The position numbers and the translations under genes are program-made. The notes under the pieces were generated by a model. The model saw only the letters and a program-made list of their open reading frames with translations, was not told the DNA's origin and did not search any database. From NCBI GenBank assembly GCA_030063045.1, contig JAQSEB010000184.1:124001-188000 (forward strand): 64,000 nucleotides of DNA, in the 5' to 3' direction. This stretch comes from Pratylenchus scribneri. Taxonomy: Eukaryota > Nematoda > Chromadorea > Rhabditida > Pratylenchidae. Of this stretch, positions 34,404 to 45,225 are shown one piece after another (position 1 is the stretch's first letter; every line of letters starts with the position of its first letter).

Positions 34404-35304
34404 CAAAGGAAAGGAAAATGGGAGGATAAAAGTGCAAAATGTAATAAATAATTATATTCGATGATTTAGAACAAAATAGGAAAGCATTAGAAACTGTGGG
34501 CCAATTCTATTCCTTGGAATAAACCAAAATTGTACCTTTACATTTTCCGCAATCCACATCATTTCCTCTTGCAAACATTGTTCATTTTTTGGCCAACCGT
34601 CAGGTGTCCGCCAAAAATATGGAACTCCTTTCAATATTATATCCCCCCAAACTCCACCCATTCTTATTTTCGGATTTATTGAGTCATTCCGTCACCCATT
34701 CTAGCCTTTCAATGGGGGGGGGGGGGGGGGAGAAGCCGATTTGGCCAAGGGAATCTGCAGAAGTAAAAAAAAGCAGAGGAACTTCTGCTACTCAAAAAAG
34801 TGGCGACGGAAGGGGATGAAGGGAAGAAGGTGGTTGTTTTGAATTGATATGCGAGAAAAAGTGAGGGTGGATAATGGATGGGGGAGGAAGGGCCATTCGC
34901 TATTGGATTGCCTTTGGAAGAATGGAGGGGAATATTTGGGATTGGGAGGAAAACAACTGACTTGAGGGGGAATATGCCCAAAGGAAAGGAAAAGTTGGAG
35001 GATTGTTCATGTGGATGAATGGAAATTGTTGGTTTTGAGATAAATATTGAGAAGGTGGAGCCACCCATAGTACAAATGTCTCATGCAATTTGGTTTGAAA
35101 TGATTCGAAAAGGGGGAGGAGGGATAAAATTACCGGGTCAAACAAAACAAAACACAACATTTGCCACAAAAACATAAATCAACTGCAGGGAATCACATTG
35201 AAATTGCTTGTTTGTGTGCGAAATTGAAAAGTTTATTTTGGAAAAAGCGTTTATAAAACATTGATAAATAAAAATAAAATAAATTTGACCGAATTAATAA
35301 TTCA
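34404..35304. other. Divergent region; probable 5' exon of VPS54 unresolved
   Basis: Separates the DEG/ENaC start (-) from the first clear VPS54 exon (+). It holds a run of 17 Gs (34714-34730) and purine-rich G/A blocks. The VPS54 start codon must lie here or further upstream. One phase-compatible option is a tiny exon with ATG near 34819, but I cannot support it. Confidence 0.4.
34714..34730 (+). repeat. 17-base G homopolymer
   Basis: Uninterrupted run of 17 G in the sequence given. It sits in a G/A-rich patch and is a likely length-variable and error-prone site. Confidence 0.85.
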
Positions 35305-38300
35305 GCTTCACACAAAACCTGGCCTCAGTGTTGTCGGATACGCATCGAACAAAGAGTGAAATTGCCGCATTTTTCACAAGACATTGGGGCGAACATTTTG
35401 TGCCAAGGCAACAAATTCCGCCGGCGCACACAATTCCATCAATTTCATTGGAACATTTTCGACATTATTTGGGTACAACCGCCCGAAAACATCGCCAATA
35501 TTTGAGGGCAAGGAAGGCACTGAGAAAGGGTGCAATCAAGCAAAAACAGCAACGGGAACAACAAGAAGGAGGGAATGAGACGGCGTCCATTTCCAGGGAT
35601 GAGATTCCCGATGTAAGCTTTACAATAAAAATTAATTTAAAATTTTAAAAAAAAATAAGCACTTTTCACAAAGCATTTAATTGATTCCATTTTGGTAAAT
35701 ACACCTAACAAAATTTATAATGTTTTAAATTAAAAGAAATATAAATTAAAATTTGCAGATTTTCTTCGCCAATTCCTTCCAAAATCGCGAGCCATCAATT
35801 TTTGAATCAATTTTCCTGGAGCCAAAACAGGGCCAGCCCGACAAACTTCTTTCAAATGCGGAGAGGCAAAGATTGAATGCGGCCTCCGGCCAAAATCAAC
35901 TTGGCATGATGGGAAGGCATGAAAGTGTTGGTTCCCTTACATCCATGCAAAGTGTTCAACAGGTCATTTTTAAATTAAATATTTAAATATTTTTAAAAAT
36001 TATTATTCAGCCCTCTCAACCGGTCGAAGCCTGCGCTGGCAGAATGTTTCGGGCGTGTCAACGACTACAACAAAAATTGGAATTTTTTGACGACACAATC
36101 AGTGCCCTCCTCAACCAACAATTGGAGACGAAAAATGAACAATTTTGGCGCACAATTAATGCATACAGCATTTTGGAGGCGGATTTAGGCGAAACAATTT
36201 CGCGAATTAAGGAAATAAGGTTACAAGAATATTATTATAATTTTTATTTTTTTAATTAATTAATTTTGCAGACAAAAAATGGTGAGAAGCAAAGCAGAAT
36301 TGGTTGATCGGTCCAAGCGAATTCTCCAACTGCATTATGCCAAATTGAATAGGCAAAGGCTGATGGAACGACTTCATGTTTGTCGATTATTTCCATTTAA
36401 AAATTAATTTAGATTTTTAGGAAATTGCCTGTCTCCGCGACGCCCAAAGCACAGTTCAAATGCTTTTGAACCAGGAGAACATTGCCAGCGCATTGGAATG
36501 CATTCACACGGCACAGGAGGTGTTGGGCAGTGAATTGCGTGGCGCAAATTGCTTTCGACATTTGGGCAGCCAACTGGAGGAAATGACCCGAATAATTGGG
36601 AAAATGTTGCTGGAAGAGTTTGAGGGCGTTGTCCAAAGGGAATTTGCATGGCCATTTGAAGAAATGGACGAGCTAAACAACAGCAGCAAGGAACAACAAC
36701 GCGAAGAGGTTTTTTAGGGGATTGGTTATTGGTATAAGTGAATTGAAAAATTAAACAAAAGTATAATAATTAATATGTATTAATTTTAATTCTTATTGAT
36801 CTGATAATTTAAAAAGTAATTTTTGTAATTAAATTTCAGCACCAATTACAAGCAATTGTGGCCTCCCTAATCCGATGTTATGAATTCCGTTTCCTCACAA
36901 TTCTACGCGAAGAGATCATTGGAACCGTTAAAAATACAACAAAACAGGTTAATTTATTTTAAAAATAATTAAACAATAAATGGTAAATAATATTTTATAT
37001 TTAATTAGGTTGTCAAAGGCCAATTACTGAATTATTTGGAAAGCGCCGCCACATTTGGCTTCAATCCGTCCACACTTTCTGAACAAATTGTTCAGCTCAC
37101 CGATGAACAATGGGCTCAAACCATTTGGGCCGTGATCAATTCATTGGCCATTTTTTGCAACAAAATTTTGGTATTCCATTAAATTCTTTTAGATATTTAT
37201 TTAATTGTTTAATTTAGACAATCCGAAGCATTGTTATCAAATGTGCCGAAATTGGAATTGCTCAACAAAAAGAGGGAAAATACCTGAAGCAAAGATCATC
37301 GTTCACTCGCTCTCCCTCCATTTGCTCAGAACAGTAAAAAATATTCTGAAATAAAAAATGGTTTCTCGCAATTTAGGTCAATTTCATTGCCAACGGCAGC
37401 GGCGAATGTTCATCGTCGTCCTTTGTCCATTCATTCGGCGGCCACCGAACCCATCAAAGGAATTAATAGCCAATTATTATCCATAGAAAGAGGTGAATCA
37501 ATTTCAAGGAGGAATGCCCGCTCGGAGTGTGAATGGCCAACAACAACAAAGAGGGCAAAGGAAATTGGCAACAGGGAAGAAGATGAAGAGGATGATGAAC
37601 CATTGGCCGAACAAATACTGCCTACAATTGAAGGTGAAAAAAGTTGGAAATTTTTTAAATAAATATATTTAGTCTAGATTAAATGAAAACGAAAAGAAAT
37701 TATTAATTTTGTTTTTGATATAGGCCAATTTTTGGGTAGCAGAATGAGTTCTGCTTCAATATTGAAATTTTTGAAAAGTTCCGAAATTTTTTAATGAAAA
37801 ATATTTCCAAAAAATGCTTCTATTTCGGGCCCTGCATTTTAGGCCAATTTTTGGGTAGCAGAATGAGTTCTGCTTGAATATTGAAATTTTAGAAAAATTC
37901 CGAAATTTTTTAATGAAAAATATTTCCAAAAAAATGCTTCTATTTCGGGCCCTGCATTTTAGGCCAATTTTTGGGTAGCAGAATGAGTTCTGCTTGAATA
38001 TTGAAATTTTTGAAAAATTCCGAAATTTTTTAATGAAAAATATTTCCAAAAAATGCTTCTATTTCGGGCCCTGCATTTTAGGCCAATTTTTGGGTAGCAG
38101 AATGAGTTCTGCTTGAATATTGAAATTTTTGAAAAATTCCGAAATTTTTTAATGAAAAATATTTCCAAAAAAATGCTTCTATTTCGGGCCCTGCATTTTA
38201 GGCCAATTTTTGGGTAGCAGAATGAGTTCTGCTTGAATATTGAAATTTTAGAAAAATTCCGAAATTTTTTAATGAAAAATATTTCCAAAAAAATGCTTCT

Positions 38301-41300
38301 ATTTCGGGCCTTGCATTTTAGGCCAATTTTTGGGTAGCAGAATGAGTTCTGCTTGAATATTGAAATTTTAGAAAAATTCCGAAATTTTTTAATGAAAAAT
38401 ATTTCCAAAAAAATGCTTCTATTTCGGGCCCTGCATTTTAGGCCAATTTTTGGGTAGCAGAATGAGTTCTGCTTGAATATTGAAATTTTAGAAAAATTCC
38501 GAAATTTTTTAATGAAAAATATTTCCAAAAAATGCTTCTATTTCGGGCCCTGCATTTTAGGCCAATTTTTGGGTAGCAGAATGAGTTCTGCTTGAATATT
38601 GAAATTTTTGAAAAATTCCGAAATTTTTTAATGAAAAATATTTCCAAAAAATGCTTCTATTTCGGGCCCTGCATTTTAGGCCAATTTTTGGGTAGCAGAA
38701 TGAGTTCTGCTTGAATATTGAAATTTTTGAAAAATTCCGAAATTTTTTAATGAAAAATATTTCCAAAAAAATGCTTCTATTTCGGGCCCTGCATTTTAGG
38801 CCAATTTTTGGGTAGCAGAATGAGTTCTGCTTGAATATTGAAATTTTTGAAAAATTCCGAAATTTTTTAATGAAAAATATTTCCAAAAAAATGCTTCTAT
38901 TTCGGGCCTTGCATTTTAGGCCAATTTTTGGGTAGCAGAATGAGTTCTGCTTGAATATTGAAATTTTTGAAAAATTCCGAAATTTTTTAATGAAAAATAT
39001 TTCCAAAAAAATGCTTCTATTTCGGGCCCTGCATTTTAGGCCAATTTTTGGGTAGCAGAATGAGTTCTGCTTGAATATTGAAATTTTTGAAAAGTTCCGA
39101 AATTTTTTAATGAAAAATATTTCCAAAAAATGCTTCTATTTCGGGCCCTGCATTTTAGGCCAATTTTTGGGTAGCAGAATGAGTTCTGCTCGGAAAATTT
39201 TATTTTTTAGATAGTTCAAAATTATGAAAAATATATTGTAACGGAGCAGATATCTGCTTTCATGAATTAATTCATCCTTTCTCTAAAAAAGGCAAAGAAA
39301 CAAAGAATGCGTCCAAACACCTATTTATTTTAAAAAAGATAGGATCAAAGTATGGCATTTTTATTTAAAATAGAAAGCATTATTGATTGGGTTTTTTCGG
39401 CAATGTTTATTTGTCTTCCTCCTTCTATTTATTCTTTCTTTATTTTCGCATCATCATCGCCTCCGTTCACTGCTGTCCGTCCTGCTGATCACGATTCCGT
39501 CGGCGTTCACGGTATCGGCGCCATCGTTCTCGATCACGTTCTTGACGACGCAGTTCTTCATCCATGCGCCGCACTAATTCGGCCCGCCTTTCCGCCTGTT
39601 CCCGTTCCCGCTCGGCTATATGTTGTTCCATTTCCCTCATTTGGCGTTCGGCTATAGCCAAGGCTTCCCTCTCACGCTGCAATTCCTGTTGTCGTCGTTC
39701 GCGTTCGGAATCGGACATATTTGATTAAATTTTTTTGCGCTGAATGAGGTTTTGTATAAAGTTTGGCGAATAAAATTAGAAAAATGCGCGTCAAAATAAA
39801 AAAATACGAGAGTTTGGGTTGGGATATAGGCGGTAATATAATCAAATAAAAAAATTTAATTTTAAGCCTTTTATGTTTGATGTTAATATAGGAGAAAAGA
39901 AAATTCTTCTCTTTTTTCATCTAATAATTTTAATTTGTTAAATAGGAAAATAATGAAGTAAAAAATATGATTAGATTTTCACCAAACTAAATTTCTAATT
40001 TATTGGCAATATAAAAATGATGTAAACACATTATTTGGGAATGGAATGGGATGAATTAAAAACGAATTCATCGAATGGATGGATTGAAAAATGAAAGAAT
40101 TAAAAAATGAATCAGCGACGGAAATGTGCAAAATTATCAGACAAATGATGAATATTTTATAAAACAAATCCAATATAAATAAGGGAGTGAAAAGTTTAAT
40201 CTTCGGTTACGACTGCATGCTCAATGTTCGTTCACAGTCGATTGTGAAATAGTTTTTCACTTTTGATCGCAGTCGTAGTCAAAGCATTGATCATGTAGTC
40301 TCAGCCTTAAATAATTGCCTAATCTTATTTCACAATGGAGATGAGGTCGCAGTCGAAGCACTGAGCACTCACTCGAGGCTCCAATGTGAACCCGGTTTTA
40401 ATCAACTAATTTTCCAAATAACAAGGAAAAAATTTTTAATTGGAAGATTAATCAATTCAGCATATAACAAATAAAAAAGGTTTATTTAATAAAATGATGG
40501 AAGCAAAAGATTGTATTTATTAAAATAAGAAGCATAGGTATTTGTGATTTATTTTCAATAAAATTATCTCCATCTCTTCTTGCATTTTCTTCTCATATCT
40601 TCATCATCATTCATTGTTCTCCTCCTCCTTGCTGATCACGGTTCCGACGATTTGCATACCATCGAGCAGATTTATCACGTTTCTGTCGGCGCCGTTCTTC
40701 TTCCAATTCCCTCAACTGCCGCTCCATTTGCCTGTCTTCGTCGCGCCGCTGGAAAACTTCTCTCTGTCTTTGCCGAACTTCAGCTATACGTTGATTCAAA
40801 ATTTCCCAATGTCGCCTGTTTTCCTCCTTTTGGCGTTCATAATCCCGTTGATCAGACATTTTTGGGCTTTTATATTGCTTTTTGATAAATTGAAAGGAAT
40901 TTAAATATAAAAATGTTTAAAATGGACAAATCGCGTAAAATGACGTTAAAATTAGAAAGGGTGCTGAAATTGGAGCAAAATTTGGGGGATCCTTCCAAAT
41001 TTCTTCAAACGGATTTGAGGGTTTTAATTTTTCCAATTAGGCGATTGCCTAATTCCAAATACGCTTCATCTAACTAGAATGAAAATATATTTTTCATTTA
41101 TTATTATTTATTAAATTGGCTGTGGTTCGGTCAGAAAATATGGGTACAGCGAAAAGTGATTTTTATGAATGTGGGGAGAACAATTTTAGCTAGTTGATTC
41201 ATCAACATCAAAAGTGATCATTTAAAATGGAAGAATTCAAGAAATGGATGATTAATTTTAATTCTTTTAGTCGCTAATTCTGGGTTAAACAAAATAGAAA

Positions 41301-43916
41301 AGAAATTAATAATTTTGATGGAAATTGAAAAATTGTGAAAAAACCTTAATGAAGTCATTAAATGATGTCCATAAATCATAATTTTTTTTATTAAAACAGC
41401 TAAAATAATTGGGCATGACAAAAAATAGATTTTTAATTTCTAAATTATTTTCAGAACGTGCCGCATTCCAATTTGGCCATCAAAAAAGTCCGCCACCATC
41501 TCAATCGGCCCAAGGCGTCGGAAATATTGGTGCCTCCCTCCTTTCGATGCCTTGCCTCGATTGCCGTCAATTGAAGGCCACCGCCGCCCAATTGATTGTT
41601 CATGCCGTGCAAAATTGCGAAGAGAGGGCGGCCAAATTGGTGCAGGCCAGATTCAAGGTAATTCATATTAAAAATATTATTAAAAATAAATTAATTTAAA
41701 AATGGTTAAAATTATTTTTCAATCATTTATCATTTTTGAACAAATTCATTCTTTTTTAAGGACACCGTTTTGTCGCTGTGTTCTCCGCGAGCATTCAATG
41801 AAAGTTGCCAAATTATCGGTGAATTTGTGGCCAACAATCGGCGAATGATGGATTCCCCTGAATTGGGCAATCAAATAAGGTCGCCGGCCCAAGCAATTAT
41901 GCAGCAAACGACCAACAAATTCCTCACAAAATTTACTGAAGCCCGCAGGGAACAATTGAGGTGAGGCAATTTTGGAATAAAGTAATTCAGATTTTCAGAT
42001 TTATTCCATTTATAAGATTCAAAATAGCCAATCTTTTACAAATTTTAAATAAGAATTTTTAAATAATTTTAATTTTCTAAAGTCTCCAATTTAATCCTTA
42101 AAAAATAATTCTTCCAATTTTTTTTAGTTCGGCAATTGACGCGGAATTATGGAAACCATTGACAAAAATTCCATCAAATGTGCAAAAATTGGTGGACAAA
42201 TTCACGCGGGAAGGAATTATCACTGATGAAAATGAGGAAGATGGAAATGATTCAATTTTGGTGGAGGAAAATGGCCAGCAAAATAATTTAAATGTGCTCC
42301 TCCTCAACAATGAACCATTCATGGTCGTTGGGTTTGTTTTAAATTTATTGTTAATTAATAAATTAATAGAGATAAATTTTATTTATTTAATTAGCATAGA
42401 TTTCATTTTTCGGATTAATTTAAAATTAATTTTCGTAATTTTACCTATTAAATTCAAAGAGAAATTCGTAGAAATTTTATGCAATTTATTTAATTAACAA
42501 ATTAGAATATTTTAAATTTTTCATAAATTACATTTTTTAGCAAATAAAATTAAAAATTAATTCACAGAAAATTTCAAATATTAATTTCCTATTTCTCTGA
42601 ATAATTTTTGATTCAAAATTAATAATTAATAGAAATTCCATTTATTTAGAATAATTTTAATTAAATTCCATGATTATTTTTTTTGACAAATATAAATTTG
42701 AAAAAATCGCACATATTTAACATTTTATTTGCCTAATTTATTAAATATTTTTAATTTAATTATTTTCCAGTTCCGCCTGCCTCCTGCTCCACTTAATTGG
42801 CCAATACGCTGATTTGCTCCGTCTTTTTCCCGCCTCATCGATGGCCCTGGCCATGGACCTGGTCCAATGCCTCAAATTGTTCAACAGTCGAACATGCCAA
42901 CTAATTTTGGGTGCCGGCGCCCGCCAACTGGTTGGCCTCAAAACAATCAGTGTCCGCCATTTGGGCGAGTCCATTTTTAATTTAATTTAAAATGAAATAA
43001 TTTTTTATTTTAGCATTGGCCTCCCGTTCCATTCAATTAATCGGCCATTTCATTCCACCAATTCGACAATTATTCGCCGAACAATTGCCAGCAGATCGTC
43101 AAAATCTACTGCGCCATTTTGATTCAACCGCCCGGGATTATGTAAAAATCGAATTTAAAATTAATAAAAAATTAATTTTAGAATGATCATGTGGCCGAAA
43201 TACGCTCAAAATTGTTGGCAATGATGGACAAGGAACTCATTGGGGCATTGGAAGAGGTTAATTATTAATTATAATTTTTGAAAATTATTTAAAAAGGGAA
43301 AATGAATTTAAAAACTAATAAAGAAAATTAAATTAAATTTTAATTAAAAGTTGTTAATTTTTTGTTAAAAATATTTTAATTCTTTCCAATAAATATTGGT
43401 CAATTTTTATTGTTAAAAATATTTTAAAATTCTTTCCAATAAATGATGGTCAATTTTAGTGGAAGCTTGAAGGCAATGTCCCAACTCCTTCATTCCAACA
43501 AATTGTAATGCAAATTGGCAAATTTTATTCCAGTTATTCGGCCATAATGCCCCCGGAATTGACCACGGTAAAATAAAAAACATTTTTAAAAATAATTTCT
43601 TTATAAAATTTCCAGGAAATGTTGCTTTTAATCCATGCAAATTTTCGGCTCTATTTCAAACAGCATTGCCAGTCCCGCGCAATTTCGCCTCATGATTCAC
43701 TCACTTATGGGTATGTTTTTGTGGGTTAATTGTCAAATTACATTATCAAAATAAATTATAAATTAAAAAAGGAATTAAATTTAATTAAATATTTTTTCAT
43801 TTAGAATGGCCGGTCAGGATTTCGCTTATTACATGGAAAATGTGCGTGCCTTCCCCGACTGCAAAACATTCCCGGAAGATTCAATTGCTGATGTCCTTCA
43901 ACAGAAAAGAAAATGA
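35305..43916 (+). CDS. vps-54: VPS54, GARP complex subunit
   Basis: VPS54 is the GARP-specific subunit that tethers endosome-derived vesicles at the trans-Golgi. The first clear exon begins FTQNLASVLSDTHRTKSE, then FFTRHWGEHFV, matching the conserved N-terminal block. The start Met is upstream and unresolved. Later exons include FRACQRLQQKLEFFDDTISA, LRDAQSTVQMLLNQENI, QLQAIVASLIRCYEFRFLT, CLDCRQLKATAAQLIVH and NSRTCQLILGAGARQLVGLK. The C-terminal region follows: FDSTARDYNDHVAEIRSKLL, PTPSFQQIVMQIGKFY and a final FAYYMENVRAF, with stop 43914-43916. One intron, 37634-41454 (3.8 kb), splits GAA-G|AA in phase (TIE then ERAAFQF). It contains a tandem array and two minus-strand genes. Other introns are mostly 40-450 bp. 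Confidence 0.93.
37723..39190. repeat. Tandem array, 119/120-bp unit, 12 copies plus a partial
   Basis: Units begin GGCCAATTTTTGGGTAGC at 37723, 37842, 37962, 38081, 38201, 38321, 38441, 38560, 38679, 38799, 38919, 39039 and a partial at 39158. Length differs by one base through a 6- or 7-A tract. Copies are nearly identical, with few scattered variants. Each unit contains AGCAGAATGAGTTCTGCT, a 7-bp hairpin with a 4-base loop. The array sits in the big VPS54 intron. Long minus-strand open frames across it are a by-product of the 120-base (3n) units, not a gene. Confidence 0.97.
39467..39718 (-). CDS. Small Arg/Glu-rich coiled-coil protein A, nested in VPS54 intron
   Basis: Single-exon frame of 83 residues, start MSDSERERRQQE, end RRNRDQQDGQQ. 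Almost wholly charged helix (Arg, Glu, Gln), so probably a coiled coil. No family recognised. The coding sequence is clearly richer in G+C than the intron around it. On the minus strand CATTCAG ends 21 bases before the ATG, a plausible leader acceptor, suggesting an independent transcript. It resembles the frame at 40611-40859 in start, length, composition and ending, so the two are likely tandem duplicates. Confidence 0.65.
   Translation of the reverse strand: MSDSERERRQQELQREREALAIAERQMREMEQHIAEREREQAERRAELVRRMDEELRRQERDRERWRRYRERRRNRDQQDGQQ
40205..40400. repeat. Inverted-repeat cluster with GCAGTCG words
   Basis: TACGACTGC near 40207 and GCAGTCGTA near 40272 form a 9-bp inverted repeat around a second hairpin (GTGAAA / TTTCAC). 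A further GCAGTCG copy occurs at about 40350. It may be a remnant of a small foldback element between the two nested genes. Confidence 0.4.
40611..40859 (-). CDS. Small Arg/Glu-rich coiled-coil protein B, nested in VPS54 intron
   Basis: Single-exon frame of 82 residues, start MSDQRDYERQKEENRR, end NRRNRDQQGGGEQ. Highly charged helical composition. Paralogue of the 39467-39718 frame: both begin MSD, both are 82-83 residues, both end in a (R)RNRDQQ-G-Q block. Function unknown. No signal peptide or membrane segment. The upstream side has AG-ending sites (ATAAAAG) but no strong acceptor. Confidence 0.65.
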   Translation of the reverse strand: MSDQRDYERQKEENRRHWEILNQRIAEVRQRQREVFQRRDEDRQMERQLRELEEERRRQKRDKSARWYANRRNRDQQGGGEQ

Positions 43917-45225
43917 CAAAATTATTCATTCCAATTCTTCATTCAATAATATTTATTTATATTTATTCCATTTTTAAATATTTTGAGACCCTTTTCCCTC
44001 ACTTCACATCAATTTTAGTTGTTTTGTTCCTATTTTTCTGTGATTATTATTTTTATTTTCATCGCATAAAATTGATTTAAAAAATAAGTAAAAATTCATG
44101 CAAAAAACATTTAAAATTAATTAGGCCGTAGGAAATCGAATTTGAGGCCCTCCAGGCTCAATCGGACGCAATACCAGCCCAAAAACATTTCCTCCATTTC
44201 CTCTCCATCCTTTATATAGAAGAAATTAAATTTGTTATTCAGTGATTCGTCTAGCGCATTGGTAATGTGCTTGGTCGAAGTGGCTCGGGTTCGATTCCCA
44301 GCCGGGGATTGTATTTTTCCCTGCTTCCTTGTTCACATTGAAGGAATATCGCTGCCTCTCATGACCTAGAGCTAAGCCCGACTGATGAAAGTCCCGCAGG
44401 GTTATCCCTCCTCCCAAAAGGAGTGTGGACGCTAAATAGTCGACTGGGCCTCGAGGTTTGGGTTCCTCGACAATACCATGCGGTCACTATACGTGCCGAC
44501 GGACATGGATTGGCGTCCCCTTTGTGGGCATGAGGGCGCGTGCTCCCGACATGTGGCTTGGAAGTTAGGGTAAACATTGACAGTCCCTAGTCGACCAAGA
44601 TCTAGATGAAATACTCAAAGGGAAAACCGGGAACTGAGGTCCTCTGAGGAAACAGTTACACGCCGACTTTGAGGAGCGCCCATTTTTGCATTTTTTTTTT
44701 TTCAAATTAAATTCATAATGGAAACGGAAATATGAAGGAAAAAGATTAATTGATTTAATTTGTATTTGGAATAAAGAGGGAATGGTTCCTTAATGAACAA
44801 GGAAATAGGGAAAAATACAATCCCCGGCCGGGAATCGAACCCGAGCCACTTCAACCAAGCACATTACCAAATGCGCTAGGCGAGTCACTGGATGACTAAT
44901 TTAATTTCTTTTACTTAAAGGATGGAGAGGAAAATAGATGAATGTTTTTGGGCTGTACTTTGGAAGAAATTGACCAAATTAAATAAATTTTATGCCAAAT
45001 TAAAGTGCAGAGTCTAGGCTATTTAATCATCTTCGTTCAATGAAAGATTAATTAGTAAAAATATCACGAAAAGCAATTATAATTTTAACAACTCTTTTTA
45101 TTAAAATTATCAAAAACAATGAAAACAAAAATTATAAATAATAAATTTCAATTGAATTTTCCATCCATTCATTTAATTCCGATGTTGATTCGATGGTGGC
45201 GGCTGGCGGGCACAGGTTTTAACTT
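43917..45225. other. Convergent intergenic with large inverted duplication
   Basis: Between the VPS54 end (+) and NOC3 end (-). It holds an inverted duplication with tRNA-like arms (44172-44956) and AT-rich flanks. No protein gene recognised; small open frames at 44235-44577 lie inside the repeat. Confidence 0.6.
44172..44956. repeat. Inverted duplication with tRNA-like (A/B box) arms
   Basis: Arms 44172-44345 (+) and 44783-44956 (reverse complement) are similar over about 170 bp, including AT-rich 5' flank such as AGCCCAAAAACATT and CTCTCCATCC. Each arm contains a tRNA-like block: A-box-like TAGCGCATTGG with a pairable D-arm, and B-box GGGTTCGATTCCC, then TATTTTT, a Pol III terminator. The anticodon arm is missing, so it is not a working tRNA. 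The 437-bp centre is G+C-rich and ends in a run of Ts near 44690-44702. AAATTAAATT occurs on both sides of the + unit, a possible target duplication. It may be a SINE copied in inverted orientation or a foldback element. Confidence 0.75.

Noticed and set aside
34589..34819. Candidate first exon of VPS54 (MELLSILYPPK...)
   Set aside because: Its only useful donor leaves the wrong phase for the exon at 35305, and the frame runs through the G17 run.
37756..39126. Long minus-strand open frames repeating MEIFFIKKFRNFSKIS
   Set aside because: They follow exactly the 119/120-bp tandem array and stay open only where the unit is 120 bases. No start context, acceptor or composition of a gene.
37959..39126. 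CRISPR-like array
   Set aside because: Units are head-to-tail with no variable spacers, in an animal intron.
44240..44320. Functional tRNA gene in the inverted-repeat arm
   Set aside because: A and B boxes are present but the region between D and T arms is too short to hold an anticodon arm, and the acceptor ends do not pair.
44235..44577. Small proteins in the tRNA-like repeat
   Set aside because: Frames lie inside a repeated G+C-rich element and show no protein features.
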